Below, in pieces: positions 1-9,090 of a DNA stretch of 33,617 nt. The translations under genes and the position numbers were made by a program. The notes under the pieces are model-generated. The model was not told where the DNA came from and ran no database searches. It saw only the letters and a program-made list of their open reading frames with translations. The number at the start of each line of letters is the position of its first letter. The first letter of the stretch is position 1. The DNA is from an uncultured Pelagibacteraceae bacterium (lineage in GTDB: Bacteria; Pseudomonadota; Alphaproteobacteria; Pelagibacterales; Pelagibacteraceae): positions 1 through 33,617 of the forward strand of contig CACJSJ010000011.1 in NCBI GenBank assembly GCA_902596045.1. Direction: 5' to 3'.

Positions 1-1074
1 GACTTATCAGGCTTATATTTTGCTACATTAGATAAATACTTATTTATCGGAATAAATAATTTTGGATTAAAATTATCAGTTTTACATTGGATTAATGATG
101 CATTAATGGCCATATTCTTTTTTTTTGTTACTTTAGAAATTAAAAGAGAATTTTTACAAGGTGAGCTATCTAATATTAAACAAGCTTTACTACCAATAAT
201 AGCTGCTGTTGGAGGAATGTTAGTTCCAGCATTATTTTATGTTTTCATAAATTTAGGTGATAGTGAAACTTTAAATGGATGGGCAATTCCATCAGCCACA
301 GATATTGCTTTTTCCTTAGGAGTCTTATCTTTGCTGGGTAAAAGAGTTCCTTTATCATTAAAAGTGTTTTTAACTGCATTAGCTATAATTGATGATTTAG
401 GAGCAATAGTAATTATTGCCCTATTCTACTCTGGAGATTTGAGCATTAAGTATTTAACCTTAATGCTATTGGCTTTTATTATTTTGTTATTAATTAACAA
501 ATTTAATATTAAAAAGTTTTTACCTTATCTGGTTGTTGGACTTTTTCTTTGGGACTTTACTCATAACTCAGGTATCCATGCTACTATTGCAGGTGTTTTG
601 TTAGCTATGACAATTCCTCATAGAAAAAAAGAAAAAGATTTTTCTTTATTAATAAAAATAGAACATGGAATTAGTCCTTATGTTGCTTTTGGAATAATGC
701 CTCTATTTGCATTTGCAAATGCTGGGGTATCTTTAGATGGGTTATCTTTTGCTTCGTTATTAGATAAGGTTCCCCTTGGTATCGTGTTAGGACTATTCTT
801 AGGTAAACAACTGGGGGTCTTTGTGTTTTCTTATGTATCGATAAAATTAAAAGTAGCTCAAATGCCAAACGACACAAGTTGGTACAATTTTTATGGTGTG
901 GGAGTTCTCACTGGGATTGGTTTCACAATGAGTTTGTTTGTTGGAAATTTAGCTTTTGCTGAAAACATCCAATATATGGATGGTGTGAAAATTGGAGTAC
1001 TAACCGGGTCCTTATTATCCACTTTATTTGGTTATTTTTTGATATTACTTACTCCAAATAAACCCAAGAAATGA
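1..1074 (+). CDS. nhaA: Na+/H+ antiporter NhaA (5' end outside window)
   Basis: Inner-membrane electrogenic Na+/H+ antiporter used for pH and sodium homeostasis. The reading frame is open from base 1, so the start lies upstream. The first in-frame Met (position 106) is internal: it sits inside the conserved NhaA stretch HWINDALMAIFFFF, followed by LEIKRE. The conserved ATDIAF segment (about bases 298-315) and the paired aspartates of AIIDDLGAI (about 382-408) match the transport aspartates of the family (D133 and D163/D164 in E. coli). Multiple hydrophobic helices run to the C-terminus, and 357 residues are visible, close to full family length. Its stop overlaps the start of the next gene in an ATGA junction, so the two are probably co-transcribed. 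Confidence 0.96.
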   Translation, partial: DLSGLYFATLDKYLFIGINNFGLKLSVLHWINDALMAIFFFFVTLEIKREFLQGELSNIKQALLPIIAAVGGMLVPALFYVFINLGDSETLNGWAIPSATDIAFSLGVLSLLGKRVPLSLKVFLTALAIIDDLGAIVIIALFYSGDLSIKYLTLMLLAFIILLLINKFNIKKFLPYLVVGLFLWDFTHNSGIHATIAGVLLAMTIPHRKKEKDFSLLIKIEHGISPYVAFGIMPLFAFANAGVSLDGLSFASLLDKVPLGIVLGLFLGKQLGVFVFSYVSIKLKVAQMPNDTSWYNFYGVGVLTGIGFTMSLFVGNLAFAENIQYMDGVKIGVLTGSLLSTLFGYFLILLTPNKPKK

Positions 1075-1613
1075 GAAAAGTAATATTTCTATTATCTATA
1101 ATTATGTTTTTTTTTAAAACTTCAGCAACTGCAAACTATGAAAAAAAAATTTATGATTTCAGTATAGAAAGTATAACTGGTGAGAAAATAGATTTTAAAG
1201 ATTACAAAAATAAAGTTATCTTAGTTGTGAATACAGCTAGTTATTGTGGTTTCACAAAACAATATGATGAATTACAGGAGTTGTGGGATTTATATAAAGA
1301 AAAAGGTTTGATAGTTCTTGGTGTTCCATCTAATTCATTTAATCAAGAAAAAAGTAATAATGCAGATATAAAAGAATTTTGTGAAGTAAATTTTAATATT
1401 AACTTTCCATTGACAACTATAACAGAGGTTAAAGGTAAAAATGCTCATGAAATTTTCAAATGGGCAAAAGAAAATCATGGCAAATCAGCTGTTCCCAAGT
1501 GGAATTTTTACAAAATATTAATTAATAAATCTGGTAAAGTAGAAGATACTTTTTCATCATTTACAGAACCTATGTCAAAAAAGTTAATAAATAAGATAGA
1601 AGAAATTTTATAA
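1071..1613 (+). CDS. Exported glutathione peroxidase family protein
   Basis: Thiol peroxidase of the glutathione peroxidase family (BtuE-like) that reduces hydroperoxides. An N-terminal hydrophobic segment (about residues 3-20, ending SATA) looks like a signal peptide, which places the enzyme in the periplasm. The peroxidatic residue is Cys59 in TASYCGFT, not selenocysteine. Gln92 (NQE) and Trp144-Asn145 (KWNF) complete the usual catalytic tetrad. Cys104 in IKEFC is at the position of the resolving cysteine of thioredoxin-dependent members, so thioredoxin rather than glutathione is the likelier reductant (inference). 180 aa is normal once the signal peptide is counted. The start overlaps the nhaA stop (ATGA), and the 3' end interlocks with the convergent MBL gene. 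Confidence 0.92.
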   Translation: MRKVIFLLSIIMFFFKTSATANYEKKIYDFSIESITGEKIDFKDYKNKVILVVNTASYCGFTKQYDELQELWDLYKEKGLIVLGVPSNSFNQEKSNNADIKEFCEVNFNINFPLTTITEVKGKNAHEIFKWAKENHGKSAVPKWNFYKILINKSGKVEDTFSSFTEPMSKKLINKIEEIL

Positions 1614-2378
1614 ATTTATAGTTAAACCATCAAAAGCTGGAATAACTTTCTTAGGTAAAACCTTTTTTAAATAATCGTAATCTAAAACAGGTGAAAGATT
1701 AGTTAAAATTGCTTTTTTGGGATTTAGTTTAAAAATTAAATCTAAACTTTCTTCAAGATTTAAATGTGATGGATGATGATTAATCCATAAGCAATCTAAA
1801 ACTAAATAATTAAGATTTTTTAGATGTTTAAAATCTTTTTCAAATATTTGGTTAACATCACTTATATATGCAAGTTTTTTATCTATTATATAACAAATAC
1901 TATTAACTTTACCGTGTTTAACTTTTATAGGTTTAATTGAAATTTTCTTACGTCCATCTTTTAAAGTTAAATTATCATTTACAGACATTAATTTTAAAGT
2001 AGCAGGATATTCTTTTGAATAATTAGTAAAACAATATTTAAAATTATTTAATAAATACTTTTTAGTTGGTTTATCTGCATATACTGGAATAGGTTTTCTA
2101 TTAAGAATGTAAAAAACTCTTAAATCATTAATGCCGTGTGTTTGATCGGCATGCATATGAGAGTAAAAAACTTTATCTATTTTTTTAATTTTGTTATTAA
2201 TTAGTTGTTGTCTAATATCTGGAGATGTATCAATTAATACATTTTCATCTTTTGTTTTAATTAAAGCTGAACATCTTGTTCGATAATTTTTTTTATTATT
2301 TGGATTACAATTTCCGAAAAATCCATCTGGCCTAGGTACTCCCATAGAACTTCCACAACCTAAAATTATAAATTTCAT
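1608..2378 (-). CDS. MBL-fold metallo-hydrolase (PhnP-like)
   Basis: Metallo-beta-lactamase-fold hydrolase of the group that commonly follows tatD in alphaproteobacteria. The opening LGCGSSMGVPRP and the RTRCSALI strand resemble PhnP-type phosphodiesterases. The metal motif HxHxDxxH is complete as His74, His76, Asp78 and His81 (SHMHADQTH). Further likely ligands are the His in KVKHGKV, the Asp in AYISDVN and the His cluster HHPSHLN. The substrate cannot be told from sequence; a cyclic or phosphodiester substrate is plausible from the family. It is the last gene of the long minus-strand operon, 6 bases after tatD, and its TAA overlaps the convergent peroxidase stop. Confidence 0.88.
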   Translation of the reverse strand: MKFIILGCGSSMGVPRPDGFFGNCNPNNKKNYRTRCSALIKTKDENVLIDTSPDIRQQLINNKIKKIDKVFYSHMHADQTHGINDLRVFYILNRKPIPVYADKPTKKYLLNNFKYCFTNYSKEYPATLKLMSVNDNLTLKDGRKKISIKPIKVKHGKVNSICYIIDKKLAYISDVNQIFEKDFKHLKNLNYLVLDCLWINHHPSHLNLEESLDLIFKLNPKKAILTNLSPVLDYDYLKKVLPKKVIPAFDGLTINL

Positions 2379-2384
2379 TAAATA

Positions 2385-3143
2385 TTAATTGAAAAGTTTA
2401 TTAAAATTAGAAGTAGTGCTTTTTACCAATTCAGAAATTGGAATATCCTTAATTACAGCAAGTTTTTCAGCAGTAAATTTAACAAAAGATGGTTCATTTT
2501 TTTTTCCTCTATTTGGAACTGGTGCTAAATATGGACTATCAGTTTCAATTAAAGTTTTTTCTAAAGGAATAGATTTAAATGTTTCTTGTAAGTCAGTAGA
2601 ATTTTTGAATGTAATAATTCCACTAGCAGAAAAATATGCATTTAAATCCAGTAAATTTTCTGCAAATTTTTTTGAACCCGTGAAACAATGCATTAATATT
2701 TTTAAATCATGTTTTTTGTATTCATTAAAAATCTCTAACATTTCATCTTCAGCATTTCTTGAATGAATAATTAAAGGAATTTTTAACTCAATAGATGCCT
2801 CAATGTGTTCCTTAAAACTATTTATTTGATCTTTTTTATCACTAAAATTGTAGTAAAAATCTAATCCAGTTTCACCAATTCCTATAATTTTTTCGTTCGC
2901 ATTAATTTCATCAATAATTAATTTTTTTGTAACCTTATCATTTTTTGCTTCATGAGGGTGAATGCCATAGGTTCCAAAAATTATATCATCTTTTTTAACT
3001 AATTGCTTAATCTTAACAAAACTTTCAAAAGTTGTACAAATAGTTAATAATTTTTCTATCCCAGCTTCTTTTGATCTTTTTAAAATATTTTCTAAATCAT
3101 TAAAAAGCGGTTCGTGATCTAAGTGACAGTGAGAATCAATCAT
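2385..3143 (-). CDS. tatD: TatD family metal-dependent hydrolase
   Basis: TatD-type (YcfH-like) metal-dependent hydrolase of the amidohydrolase fold; family members act as deoxyribonucleases. All metal ligands can be picked out: His5 and His7 (DSHCHLDH), Glu91 (GETGLD), His127 (LIIHSR), His152 (LMHCFTGS) and Asp202 (ETDSPYLAP). 252 aa is typical. The start codon lies inside the 3' end of metG (8-base overlap), indicating translational coupling. Placement after metG and before an MBL hydrolase is the standard alphaproteobacterial arrangement. There is no signal peptide, so it is cytoplasmic. Confidence 0.95.
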   Translation of the reverse strand: MIDSHCHLDHEPLFNDLENILKRSKEAGIEKLLTICTTFESFVKIKQLVKKDDIIFGTYGIHPHEAKNDKVTKKLIIDEINANEKIIGIGETGLDFYYNFSDKKDQINSFKEHIEASIELKIPLIIHSRNAEDEMLEIFNEYKKHDLKILMHCFTGSKKFAENLLDLNAYFSASGIITFKNSTDLQETFKSIPLEKTLIETDSPYLAPVPNRGKKNEPSFVKFTAEKLAVIKDIPISELVKSTTSNFNKLFN

Positions 3144-4677
3144 GATTTTTTTCTATTTTTTTGAAAAGAATATCAATTTTTTTGATTTTTTCACCTCCTT
3201 TGAGATAATTGTGGTTTTCGATAGAAGATAATTCAATTTTTTTTTCTTCTATGGAAAAAATTTTTAATGCCTTTAAAGATGACTCAGGAATTATTGGATA
3301 AAGCATATAGCATATTTTTCTTATTATTTCTAATGAAGTGTAAACAATTGTATTAAGCCTTAAAATATCGTCTTTTTTTTTCCATGGCTCTTCATCATTA
3401 AAATATTTATTAGCATCAAATAATGAATTTACGATAAAATCAATATAAAAATTAATATCTTGTTTATCAATTTTATCTCTAATTAAATTTAAATTAGTTT
3501 TAAACTTATTTAAAATCTTTAAATCATTTTGATTAAACTCAATTGTTTTAGGGATTGTGCCTTCACAATTTTTGATAGCAAATGCTGTCACTCTTTGACA
3601 AAGATTTCCAAAATTGTTTGCTAAATCACTGTTAATACAATCTTCTAACTTTTCTTGTGAAATATTGCCATCATTACCAAACGAGACTTCTTTAATTAAA
3701 TAATATCTTAATGGATCTAAACCGTATTGATCAATAATTTCAATTGGATCTAAAATATTTCCTTTAGATTTAGACATTTTTTCTTCACCAGATAATATCC
3801 AACCATGGCCATAAACTTTTTTGGGTAAAGGTAACTTAGCTGCAAGTAAAAAAGCTGGCCAATAAACAGCATGGAATCTTAAGATATCTTTACCAATTAA
3901 ATGAACAGTTGCGGGCCAGAAGGTTTTGTATTTTTGATTTTTTGTGTCAGGATAATTTAATGCGCTTATATAATTGGTCAATGCATCTAACCATACATAA
4001 ATAACATGTTCAGTATTATTGGGAACTGGTATTCCCCATGAAAAGCTTTTTCTACTAACTGATAGATCTTTAAGACCACCTTTAACAAAACTTATAACCT
4101 CATTTCTTCTTGATTTAGGTAATATAAAATCAGAATTTTTTTCATAATAATCTAATAATTTTTTTTCCCATTTAGAAAGTCTAAAAAAATAAGATTCCTC
4201 ATCCATCCATTCAACTGGTGATTTAGATGATATTGAAATTTTTTTTCCATCAACTTCTTCAATTTCTTCTTCAGTGTAGAAAGCTTCATCAGAAACAGAA
4301 TACCATCCAGAATATTTTGAAAGATAAATATCGTCATTTTTTTCAAGTTCATTCCATAAATTTTGAACTGATTTTATGTGACGTTCCTCAGTAGTTCTTA
4401 TAAAATCTGTATTAGTTAAATTTAAAGTTTTTGAAAGGTTTCTAAAGGTTTTACTTATTTCATCACAAAATGCTAAAGGCTCTAGACCTTTATTTTCTGC
4501 TGCTCTTTGAATTTTAAGACCATGTTCATCAGTACCTGTTAAAAAACTTACATTAAATCCATCTATTCTTTTGAATCTTGCAAAGAAGTCAGCAATAATG
4601 CTTGAATAAGCATGACCCATATGTGGTTTTGCTGAAGGATAATATATTGGTGTTGTTATATAAAAATTTTTATCCAT
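3136..4677 (-). CDS. metG: Methionyl-tRNA synthetase
   Basis: Class I aminoacyl-tRNA synthetase that charges tRNA-Met. The HIGH-type motif is His19-Met-Gly-His22 and the KMSKS loop is intact at residues 300-304 (EEKMSKSKGN). The connective-peptide region (about 120-160, GWYSVSDEAFYTEEE) lacks the paired Cys-x2-Cys knuckles of zinc-binding MetRS forms, so this is the zinc-free type. At 513 aa it also lacks the C-terminal Trbp111-like tRNA-binding domain found in longer MetRS. It overlaps holB upstream (8 bases) and tatD downstream (8 bases). Confidence 0.97.
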   Translation of the reverse strand: MDKNFYITTPIYYPSAKPHMGHAYSSIIADFFARFKRIDGFNVSFLTGTDEHGLKIQRAAENKGLEPLAFCDEISKTFRNLSKTLNLTNTDFIRTTEERHIKSVQNLWNELEKNDDIYLSKYSGWYSVSDEAFYTEEEIEEVDGKKISISSKSPVEWMDEESYFFRLSKWEKKLLDYYEKNSDFILPKSRRNEVISFVKGGLKDLSVSRKSFSWGIPVPNNTEHVIYVWLDALTNYISALNYPDTKNQKYKTFWPATVHLIGKDILRFHAVYWPAFLLAAKLPLPKKVYGHGWILSGEEKMSKSKGNILDPIEIIDQYGLDPLRYYLIKEVSFGNDGNISQEKLEDCINSDLANNFGNLCQRVTAFAIKNCEGTIPKTIEFNQNDLKILNKFKTNLNLIRDKIDKQDINFYIDFIVNSLFDANKYFNDEEPWKKKDDILRLNTIVYTSLEIIRKICYMLYPIIPESSLKALKIFSIEEKKIELSSIENHNYLKGGEKIKKIDILFKKIEKNHD

Positions 4678-5602
4678 CTAAAATTTGTTCTTCAAATTCC
4701 ATAAATAAAGATTCTTCATCTAAATTAAAATTTTTTGTGTCAGATATTTTTTTTAGGAAATAACTATATTTTTCATAAATTTTTTTAGAAACAGATAAAT
4801 TTGACTTTCTAAAATAAAATTCCACTAAATTGAATATCATATTTTTCATAAATAGATCTTTTTTGTAATGATTTTCTTTAATTATAATTTTAAGAAAACT
4901 TCTTAAATCAAGATTTGATAAATCATAATTATATTGTTCAGCAAATTTTACTAGATAATAAATATTACCAGGTGTAAAATAATAACTAATAAGGTCCTTA
5001 TTAATCAAATTTTCCAAACTATCATTTAAAAGTTGATTGGAAATCTGTAAACATTCTTTATTAGTGAGATGTATCTTATAATTAATACATCTAGATAATA
5101 ATGTAGGGAGAACTCGTATATTATTATTTATTAAAATAAAATGAACATTGTAATTTGGTTCCTCAAGTACTTTTAACAAAGCATTAATAGAGTTAGTGTT
5201 TAAAAACTCAATATTATCAATTAAAACAAATCTTGTTTTATTATTAAAAGATGATTTGTTTAAATTCCTAATTAAATCCCTTATTTGATTGATATCAATA
5301 AGCTTTTTATCAGAATTAATATCAATAATAATTAAATTAGAATTTGATCCATTAAGAATAGTTTTAAAAGTAGAGCTATTATTATTTATTTCAAAATTAC
5401 TAAGATCGTATTTTTGATCTTCATTTTTAGACAATACGTAATTAATAAAATGATATGCTAAAGTAGATTTGCCAATACCCTTTAGTCCACTTAATAAAAG
5501 TTTATTTGGATAAATATTATTTTTATATAACCTTACTAATTCTAAAAAATGGTTATCCAGACCAAAAAGTTTTTGTTGATTTATTGGTTCTATTATATTC
5601 AT
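4670..5602 (-). CDS. holB: DNA polymerase III subunit delta'
   Basis: Delta' subunit of the clamp loader, an AAA+ family protein that helps load the beta sliding clamp. A Walker A-like loop GLKGIGKS is at residues 39-46. The conserved NALLKVLEEP segment and the LLSRC motif carrying the SRC trigger residues are also present. The Cys-rich zinc module seen in E. coli delta' is not apparent. 310 aa is slightly short for the family. It overlaps tmk (ATGA) and metG. The gene order tmk-holB-metG-tatD is conserved across bacteria and supports the call. Confidence 0.93.
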   Translation of the reverse strand: MNIIEPINQQKLFGLDNHFLELVRLYKNNIYPNKLLLSGLKGIGKSTLAYHFINYVLSKNEDQKYDLSNFEINNNSSTFKTILNGSNSNLIIIDINSDKKLIDINQIRDLIRNLNKSSFNNKTRFVLIDNIEFLNTNSINALLKVLEEPNYNVHFILINNNIRVLPTLLSRCINYKIHLTNKECLQISNQLLNDSLENLINKDLISYYFTPGNIYYLVKFAEQYNYDLSNLDLRSFLKIIIKENHYKKDLFMKNMIFNLVEFYFRKSNLSVSKKIYEKYSYFLKKISDTKNFNLDEESLFMEFEEQILDG

Positions 5603-6210
5603 ATTAATTTCTTAATTGATTGTATAATTAGATTTTCGTTAATCTTAATATCAAGATTGGAATTTATAATCTTATATTTTTTTTTATTTTTATTCGCTAT
5701 TTTCAAAAAGCCCTTTTGAACATTTTGATAAAATCTACTACTAAATTTGTCATATCTATTGAGTGATTTCCTTAACTTGAGTCTTTTAATCATATTTTTG
5801 TAATTAACAATATTTAAGAATGTATAATCAACTTTAAATTTTTTTAATAGATGGTTATTGATAAAGTTAATTAATTTGAGATCAACACCAAAACCATAAT
5901 GTTGATAAGCTATTGTGGAATCTGTGAACCTATCAATTAGAATTATCTTTTTTTTATAATATTTTTTTATTAATTCTATATTTTCACTTCGAGCAGCTAA
6001 ATAAAGTAATAAATCTGTAATTTTGTTAAAATTTGACTTTTTATCCAAAATAAGTTTTCTAATTTTTTCTGAATTAATATTTCCGCCGGGTTCCCTTAAT
6101 TTAATAAAAGCAATTTTATTTTTTTTTAAATATTTTGAAATAACTGAAATATGATGACTTTTGCCACTACCCTCTATTCCTTCAAAAACAATTACAGGCT
6201 TTTTAGACAT
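5599..6210 (-). CDS. tmk: Thymidylate kinase
   Basis: Phosphorylates dTMP to dTDP with ATP in the cytoplasm. The P-loop is GIEGSGKS at residues 11-18. The DR[FY] substrate motif reads DRFTDSTIAYQHYGFG, and a LID-like region with several Arg/Lys residues follows (LRKSLNRYDKFSSR). 203 aa is the usual length. The protein is strongly Lys/Asn/Ile-rich, like its neighbours. It overlaps holB by 4 bases and the carboxypeptidase gene by 8 bases, so it is cotranscribed. Confidence 0.95.
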   Translation of the reverse strand: MSKKPVIVFEGIEGSGKSHHISVISKYLKKNKIAFIKLREPGGNINSEKIRKLILDKKSNFNKITDLLLYLAARSENIELIKKYYKKKIILIDRFTDSTIAYQHYGFGVDLKLINFINNHLLKKFKVDYTFLNIVNYKNMIKRLKLRKSLNRYDKFSSRFYQNVQKGFLKIANKNKKKYKIINSNLDIKINENLIIQSIKKLI

Positions 6211-7354
6211 CGCCCCAGATTAAATAATTCAAAGATTTAATTAATCTAGTAAAAATATTAACTTTTTCTATATTTGTAGCCGCTAATAGATTGTATTCAC
6301 CAACTAATTCATCATCATATACAACTCTGAATTTTCCAATTATATCATCTTTTTTTATTGGAGCTTCAACAGGTCCTTCATACTTTAATGCAACTTTTAA
6401 TAGTTTCTTCTTAGCCTTTTTTATAGTTTTATAAATATCTTCATTAACGTAAACATCTAATTGTTTTTGTTTACCAAGCCATACATCAATTTTATCAATT
6501 GGTTTATTAGAATTATTAATTTCAACTAAATCAAAATTAGTTAATCCATAAGTTAAAAGTTTAGAACTTTCACGTGATCTAGAATTTTTAGTTTCAAAAC
6601 CACTACCAACAGCAATTAATCTTCTTCCCTTTCTTTCTAAAGATGCAGCAAGGGAATATTTTTCAACTGCCAAATAACCTGTTTTAATTCCATCTGCACC
6701 AATATTCTTATAAAGAAGAGGATTTCTATTGCCTTGAGTGATTGGGTCACCCCCTGTTCTATCCCATGTAAACTCTTTGTTTGCAAACCATTTATAATAT
6801 TCTGGATGTTCTTTAATTAAGTAATTTGACATCGTTAAAATATCTCTAACAGTTGAATAATTATCTGGGTCATTAATACCAGATGAATTAGAAAAATTTG
6901 TATTCTCCATACCTAATTCTTTTGCTTTAGCTGTCATTAAGATTGCAAATTCCTCTTCAGTACCAGCAATTCCTTCAGCTAGCGCAATACATGCATCATT
7001 ACCTGATGCCGTTATTATACCATGAAGTAAATTTTCTACAGATACTTCATCACCAACCATGATGAACATTGATGAAAAACCAGCTGTAGATAATCGCCAA
7101 GCTTTTTCTGAAACAATAAATTTATCCTCTAGGCTTAAGTCTCCCAATTTTATAAGATCAAAGGCTATTATTGATGTCATGATTTTAGTCATAGAAGCAG
7201 GGTAAATAGATCGATCAGGTTCTTTTTCGAATAAAATTTCACCTGATAAAAAATCCTGCAATATTGCAGTTCTTGCTTTAATTTCAATATTTGAATATGA
7301 GTTAGATATAAAGCCTAAAGTAAATAATATATAAAAAAATATAATTCTAAACAT
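6203..7354 (-). CDS. D-alanyl-D-alanine carboxypeptidase (S11, PBP5/6 type)
   Basis: Low-molecular-weight penicillin-binding protein that trims the terminal D-Ala of peptidoglycan stem peptides. The N-terminal signal peptide covers about residues 1-21. All three active-site motifs are present: Ser54-x-x-Lys57 (YPASMTK), Ser117-Gly-Asn119 (ASGNDAC) and Lys224-Thr-Gly226 (IKTGY). A C-terminal PBP5-like beta domain follows (about 275-365), with a final hydrophobic and amphipathic stretch for membrane association. Length 383 aa is typical of DacA/DacC. It sits between the RlpA-like gene and tmk with overlaps on both sides. Confidence 0.95.
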   Translation of the reverse strand: MFRIIFFYILFTLGFISNSYSNIEIKARTAILQDFLSGEILFEKEPDRSIYPASMTKIMTSIIAFDLIKLGDLSLEDKFIVSEKAWRLSTAGFSSMFIMVGDEVSVENLLHGIITASGNDACIALAEGIAGTEEEFAILMTAKAKELGMENTNFSNSSGINDPDNYSTVRDILTMSNYLIKEHPEYYKWFANKEFTWDRTGGDPITQGNRNPLLYKNIGADGIKTGYLAVEKYSLAASLERKGRRLIAVGSGFETKNSRSRESSKLLTYGLTNFDLVEINNSNKPIDKIDVWLGKQKQLDVYVNEDIYKTIKKAKKKLLKVALKYEGPVEAPIKKDDIIGKFRVVYDDELVGEYNLLAATNIEKVNIFTRLIKSLNYLIWGDV

Positions 7355-8099
7355 CTTTAAGTATTTCTAAATTTTCAAAATTAAGTGAATTCATTTTTTC
7401 AAAAGATTCTTTTAAAGAGTTTATATCATTAAAAGGACCTAATAATACCCTGTAATTTGTTTTTGAAAGTTTAATCAAATTAATTTTTTTAATTGATGTC
7501 TCTTCCCTTATTCTATCAATCATTAAATTTGCTGTTTTTTTGTAGTAAAAATCCGCAACTTTTATAGAATATAAAAATTCATTTTTTGAAATTTTTTTAG
7601 CTTGATTATTCGAAGTATTGTTTAAATTACTAATTTTAATTCCATCAATCGGCGCTTTTTCTGCTACTTCCTTTTCTTCCTCAAAGATCTTTGCTTTTTT
7701 AGCAACGAATGTTGAATTTTTAGAGATCAAGGTTAACTCAATATAGGGTTCTTTGGGATCGAGCTCTAAAGTTTCAGCTATTCTGTTAGTTATAATTGAA
7801 TTATAAAAATTTGAAAATTTTACTCTATTAGATTTTACTTCAGCTATTAAAGATTTTCCATTTAATGGATTTGAAATTTTTACAAAAGATTTACTCTTGA
7901 GACTTTTATGAAAAATAAACAAGGATCTATTTTCTAGTTTTTTTAAATTTAAGTCATCACTATAAATTAATGAAAATCCGGTGTTTTTATATTTTTTTTC
8001 AGGTTTAAAATTTACTTCAGAAGATTTATTTAAAGTATATTGCTCACAACTAGTTAATAAAAAAAAAATTATCGGAATAATTAAAATTTTAAATTTCAT
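7347..8099 (-). CDS. RlpA-like SPOR-domain lipoprotein, degenerate barrel
   Basis: Outer-membrane or periplasmic lipoprotein related to the septal-ring lytic transglycosylase RlpA. A lipobox LLTSC gives lipidated Cys18. Residues about 40-125 resemble the double-psi beta-barrel domain: FVKISNPLNGKSLIAEV matches the family's VRVTNLxNGRSVxVRV strand. However, the catalytic NDRGPF/IDLS region is replaced by KSNRVKFSNFYNSI, and the upstream WYG...GExT segment is missing. Residues about 174-250 form a SPOR domain (FLYSIKVADFY; YRVLLGPFND) that in relatives binds denuded septal glycan. Family membership is inferred from order (mltB-rlpA-dac) and this partial match; enzymatic activity is doubtful. 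Confidence 0.72.
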   Translation of the reverse strand: MKFKILIIPIIFFLLTSCEQYTLNKSSEVNFKPEKKYKNTGFSLIYSDDLNLKKLENRSLFIFHKSLKSKSFVKISNPLNGKSLIAEVKSNRVKFSNFYNSIITNRIAETLELDPKEPYIELTLISKNSTFVAKKAKIFEEEKEVAEKAPIDGIKISNLNNTSNNQAKKISKNEFLYSIKVADFYYKKTANLMIDRIREETSIKKINLIKLSKTNYRVLLGPFNDINSLKESFEKMNSLNFENLEILKDV

Positions 8100-9090
8100 T
8101 TTTTAATTTATTTTTTAATGTGCATACAGCTAAAGCAAACCTAAGAGATCTATTCCATTTTAAAATAATTTCATAATTATCAAATACAATATATGCAGGA
8201 TTTAATGTTTCTGCATTAGGAATAATATCTTTATCAGGAGTTATTATAGCAATTTCTAAATTCTTATCTAATTTTTCTAATTCAGTGTTATCTTTAATAT
8301 ATTTTTTAAAATAATTTATTTTTTTTTTACTATGAATCTTTTTCGCAGAAACATTTAAATATTTTTTTGGGATATTGTTGTTTAATTCAATTTTATAAAA
8401 ACAGGGTTTATCTTTTTTCCATCCAATTTTTTTTAGGTAATTAGCAGCAGATGGGTATGCATCTTCACTATTTTTTAAGTCAATATACATATCGTTATTA
8501 TGATCAAGAGCGTAATTTTTAATTGTACTTGGCATAAATTGAAAAAAACCAAATGCACCTGCCCATGAACCATACAACGTTTTATAACTAATTTGATTAG
8601 TTTCAATTAGCCTTAATAAAATAATTAGTTCATTTGTAAAAAATTCTGATCTTCTTTTATCAAAACTTAATGTGGCTAAAGAAGATAATATATCCATTTT
8701 ACCAACATAGGTGCCAAAATTAGTTTCAATACCCATCAAAGATAAAAGTAATTCTTTTTCAATGTTAAATTCAGACTCTACTTTGTCTATTAATACTCGA
8801 TTGTTTTTATAAAAATTAATACCACTATTTAGTTTTGTTTTAGATGTTCGTTTTTTAATATAGGTTTTTGTGTCTTCATAAAATTCAGGTTGAAAACGAT
8901 CATATTCTAATACTTTTGGTAAAAATTTTACATTAGCCATAGCAATATTAAAAGTGGCTTCTGAAATATTATTAGATAAGGCTCTTTCTTTAAATTTTAC
9001 TTTCCAATTATTAAAGTCCTCAATATTATTTGCAAAGCTATTTGTGGATATAAAAAATAAAATTAGAAAAAAAATTTTAATTAGTTTCAT
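8089..9090 (-). CDS. Lytic murein transglycosylase (MltB family)
   Basis: Cleaves the MurNAc-GlcNAc bond of peptidoglycan to form 1,6-anhydro-muropeptides, which feed the NagZ recycling route also encoded in this window. An N-terminal signal peptide (about 1-20, ending SFANN) has no lipobox cysteine, so the form is soluble periplasmic. The catalytic glutamate is Glu122 in LMGIETNFG. The family hallmark GSWAGAFGFFQFMPST is at residues 174-189. 333 aa is normal for the soluble alphaproteobacterial type. Its start overlaps the rarD stop by 14 bases, with an AAAGGA ribosome-binding site five bases before the ATG. Confidence 0.93.
   Translation of the reverse strand: MKLIKIFFLILFFISTNSFANNIEDFNNWKVKFKERALSNNISEATFNIAMANVKFLPKVLEYDRFQPEFYEDTKTYIKKRTSKTKLNSGINFYKNNRVLIDKVESEFNIEKELLLSLMGIETNFGTYVGKMDILSSLATLSFDKRRSEFFTNELIILLRLIETNQISYKTLYGSWAGAFGFFQFMPSTIKNYALDHNNDMYIDLKNSEDAYPSAANYLKKIGWKKDKPCFYKIELNNNIPKKYLNVSAKKIHSKKKINYFKKYIKDNTELEKLDKNLEIAIITPDKDIIPNAETLNPAYIVFDNYEIILKWNRSLRFALAVCTLKNKLKNEI

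Noticed and set aside
671-877. 68-codon minus-strand ORF inside nhaA
   Set aside because: Lies wholly opposite the conserved NhaA coding sequence and has no recognisable protein features.
2389-2766. 125-codon plus-strand ORF opposite tatD
   Set aside because: Antisense shadow of a gene with all TatD metal ligands intact; hydrophobic and Phe-rich only because of the complementary AT-rich codons.
4152-4352. 66-codon minus-strand ORF within metG in another frame
   Set aside because: Overlaps the metG catalytic region; composition is that of a shifted frame.
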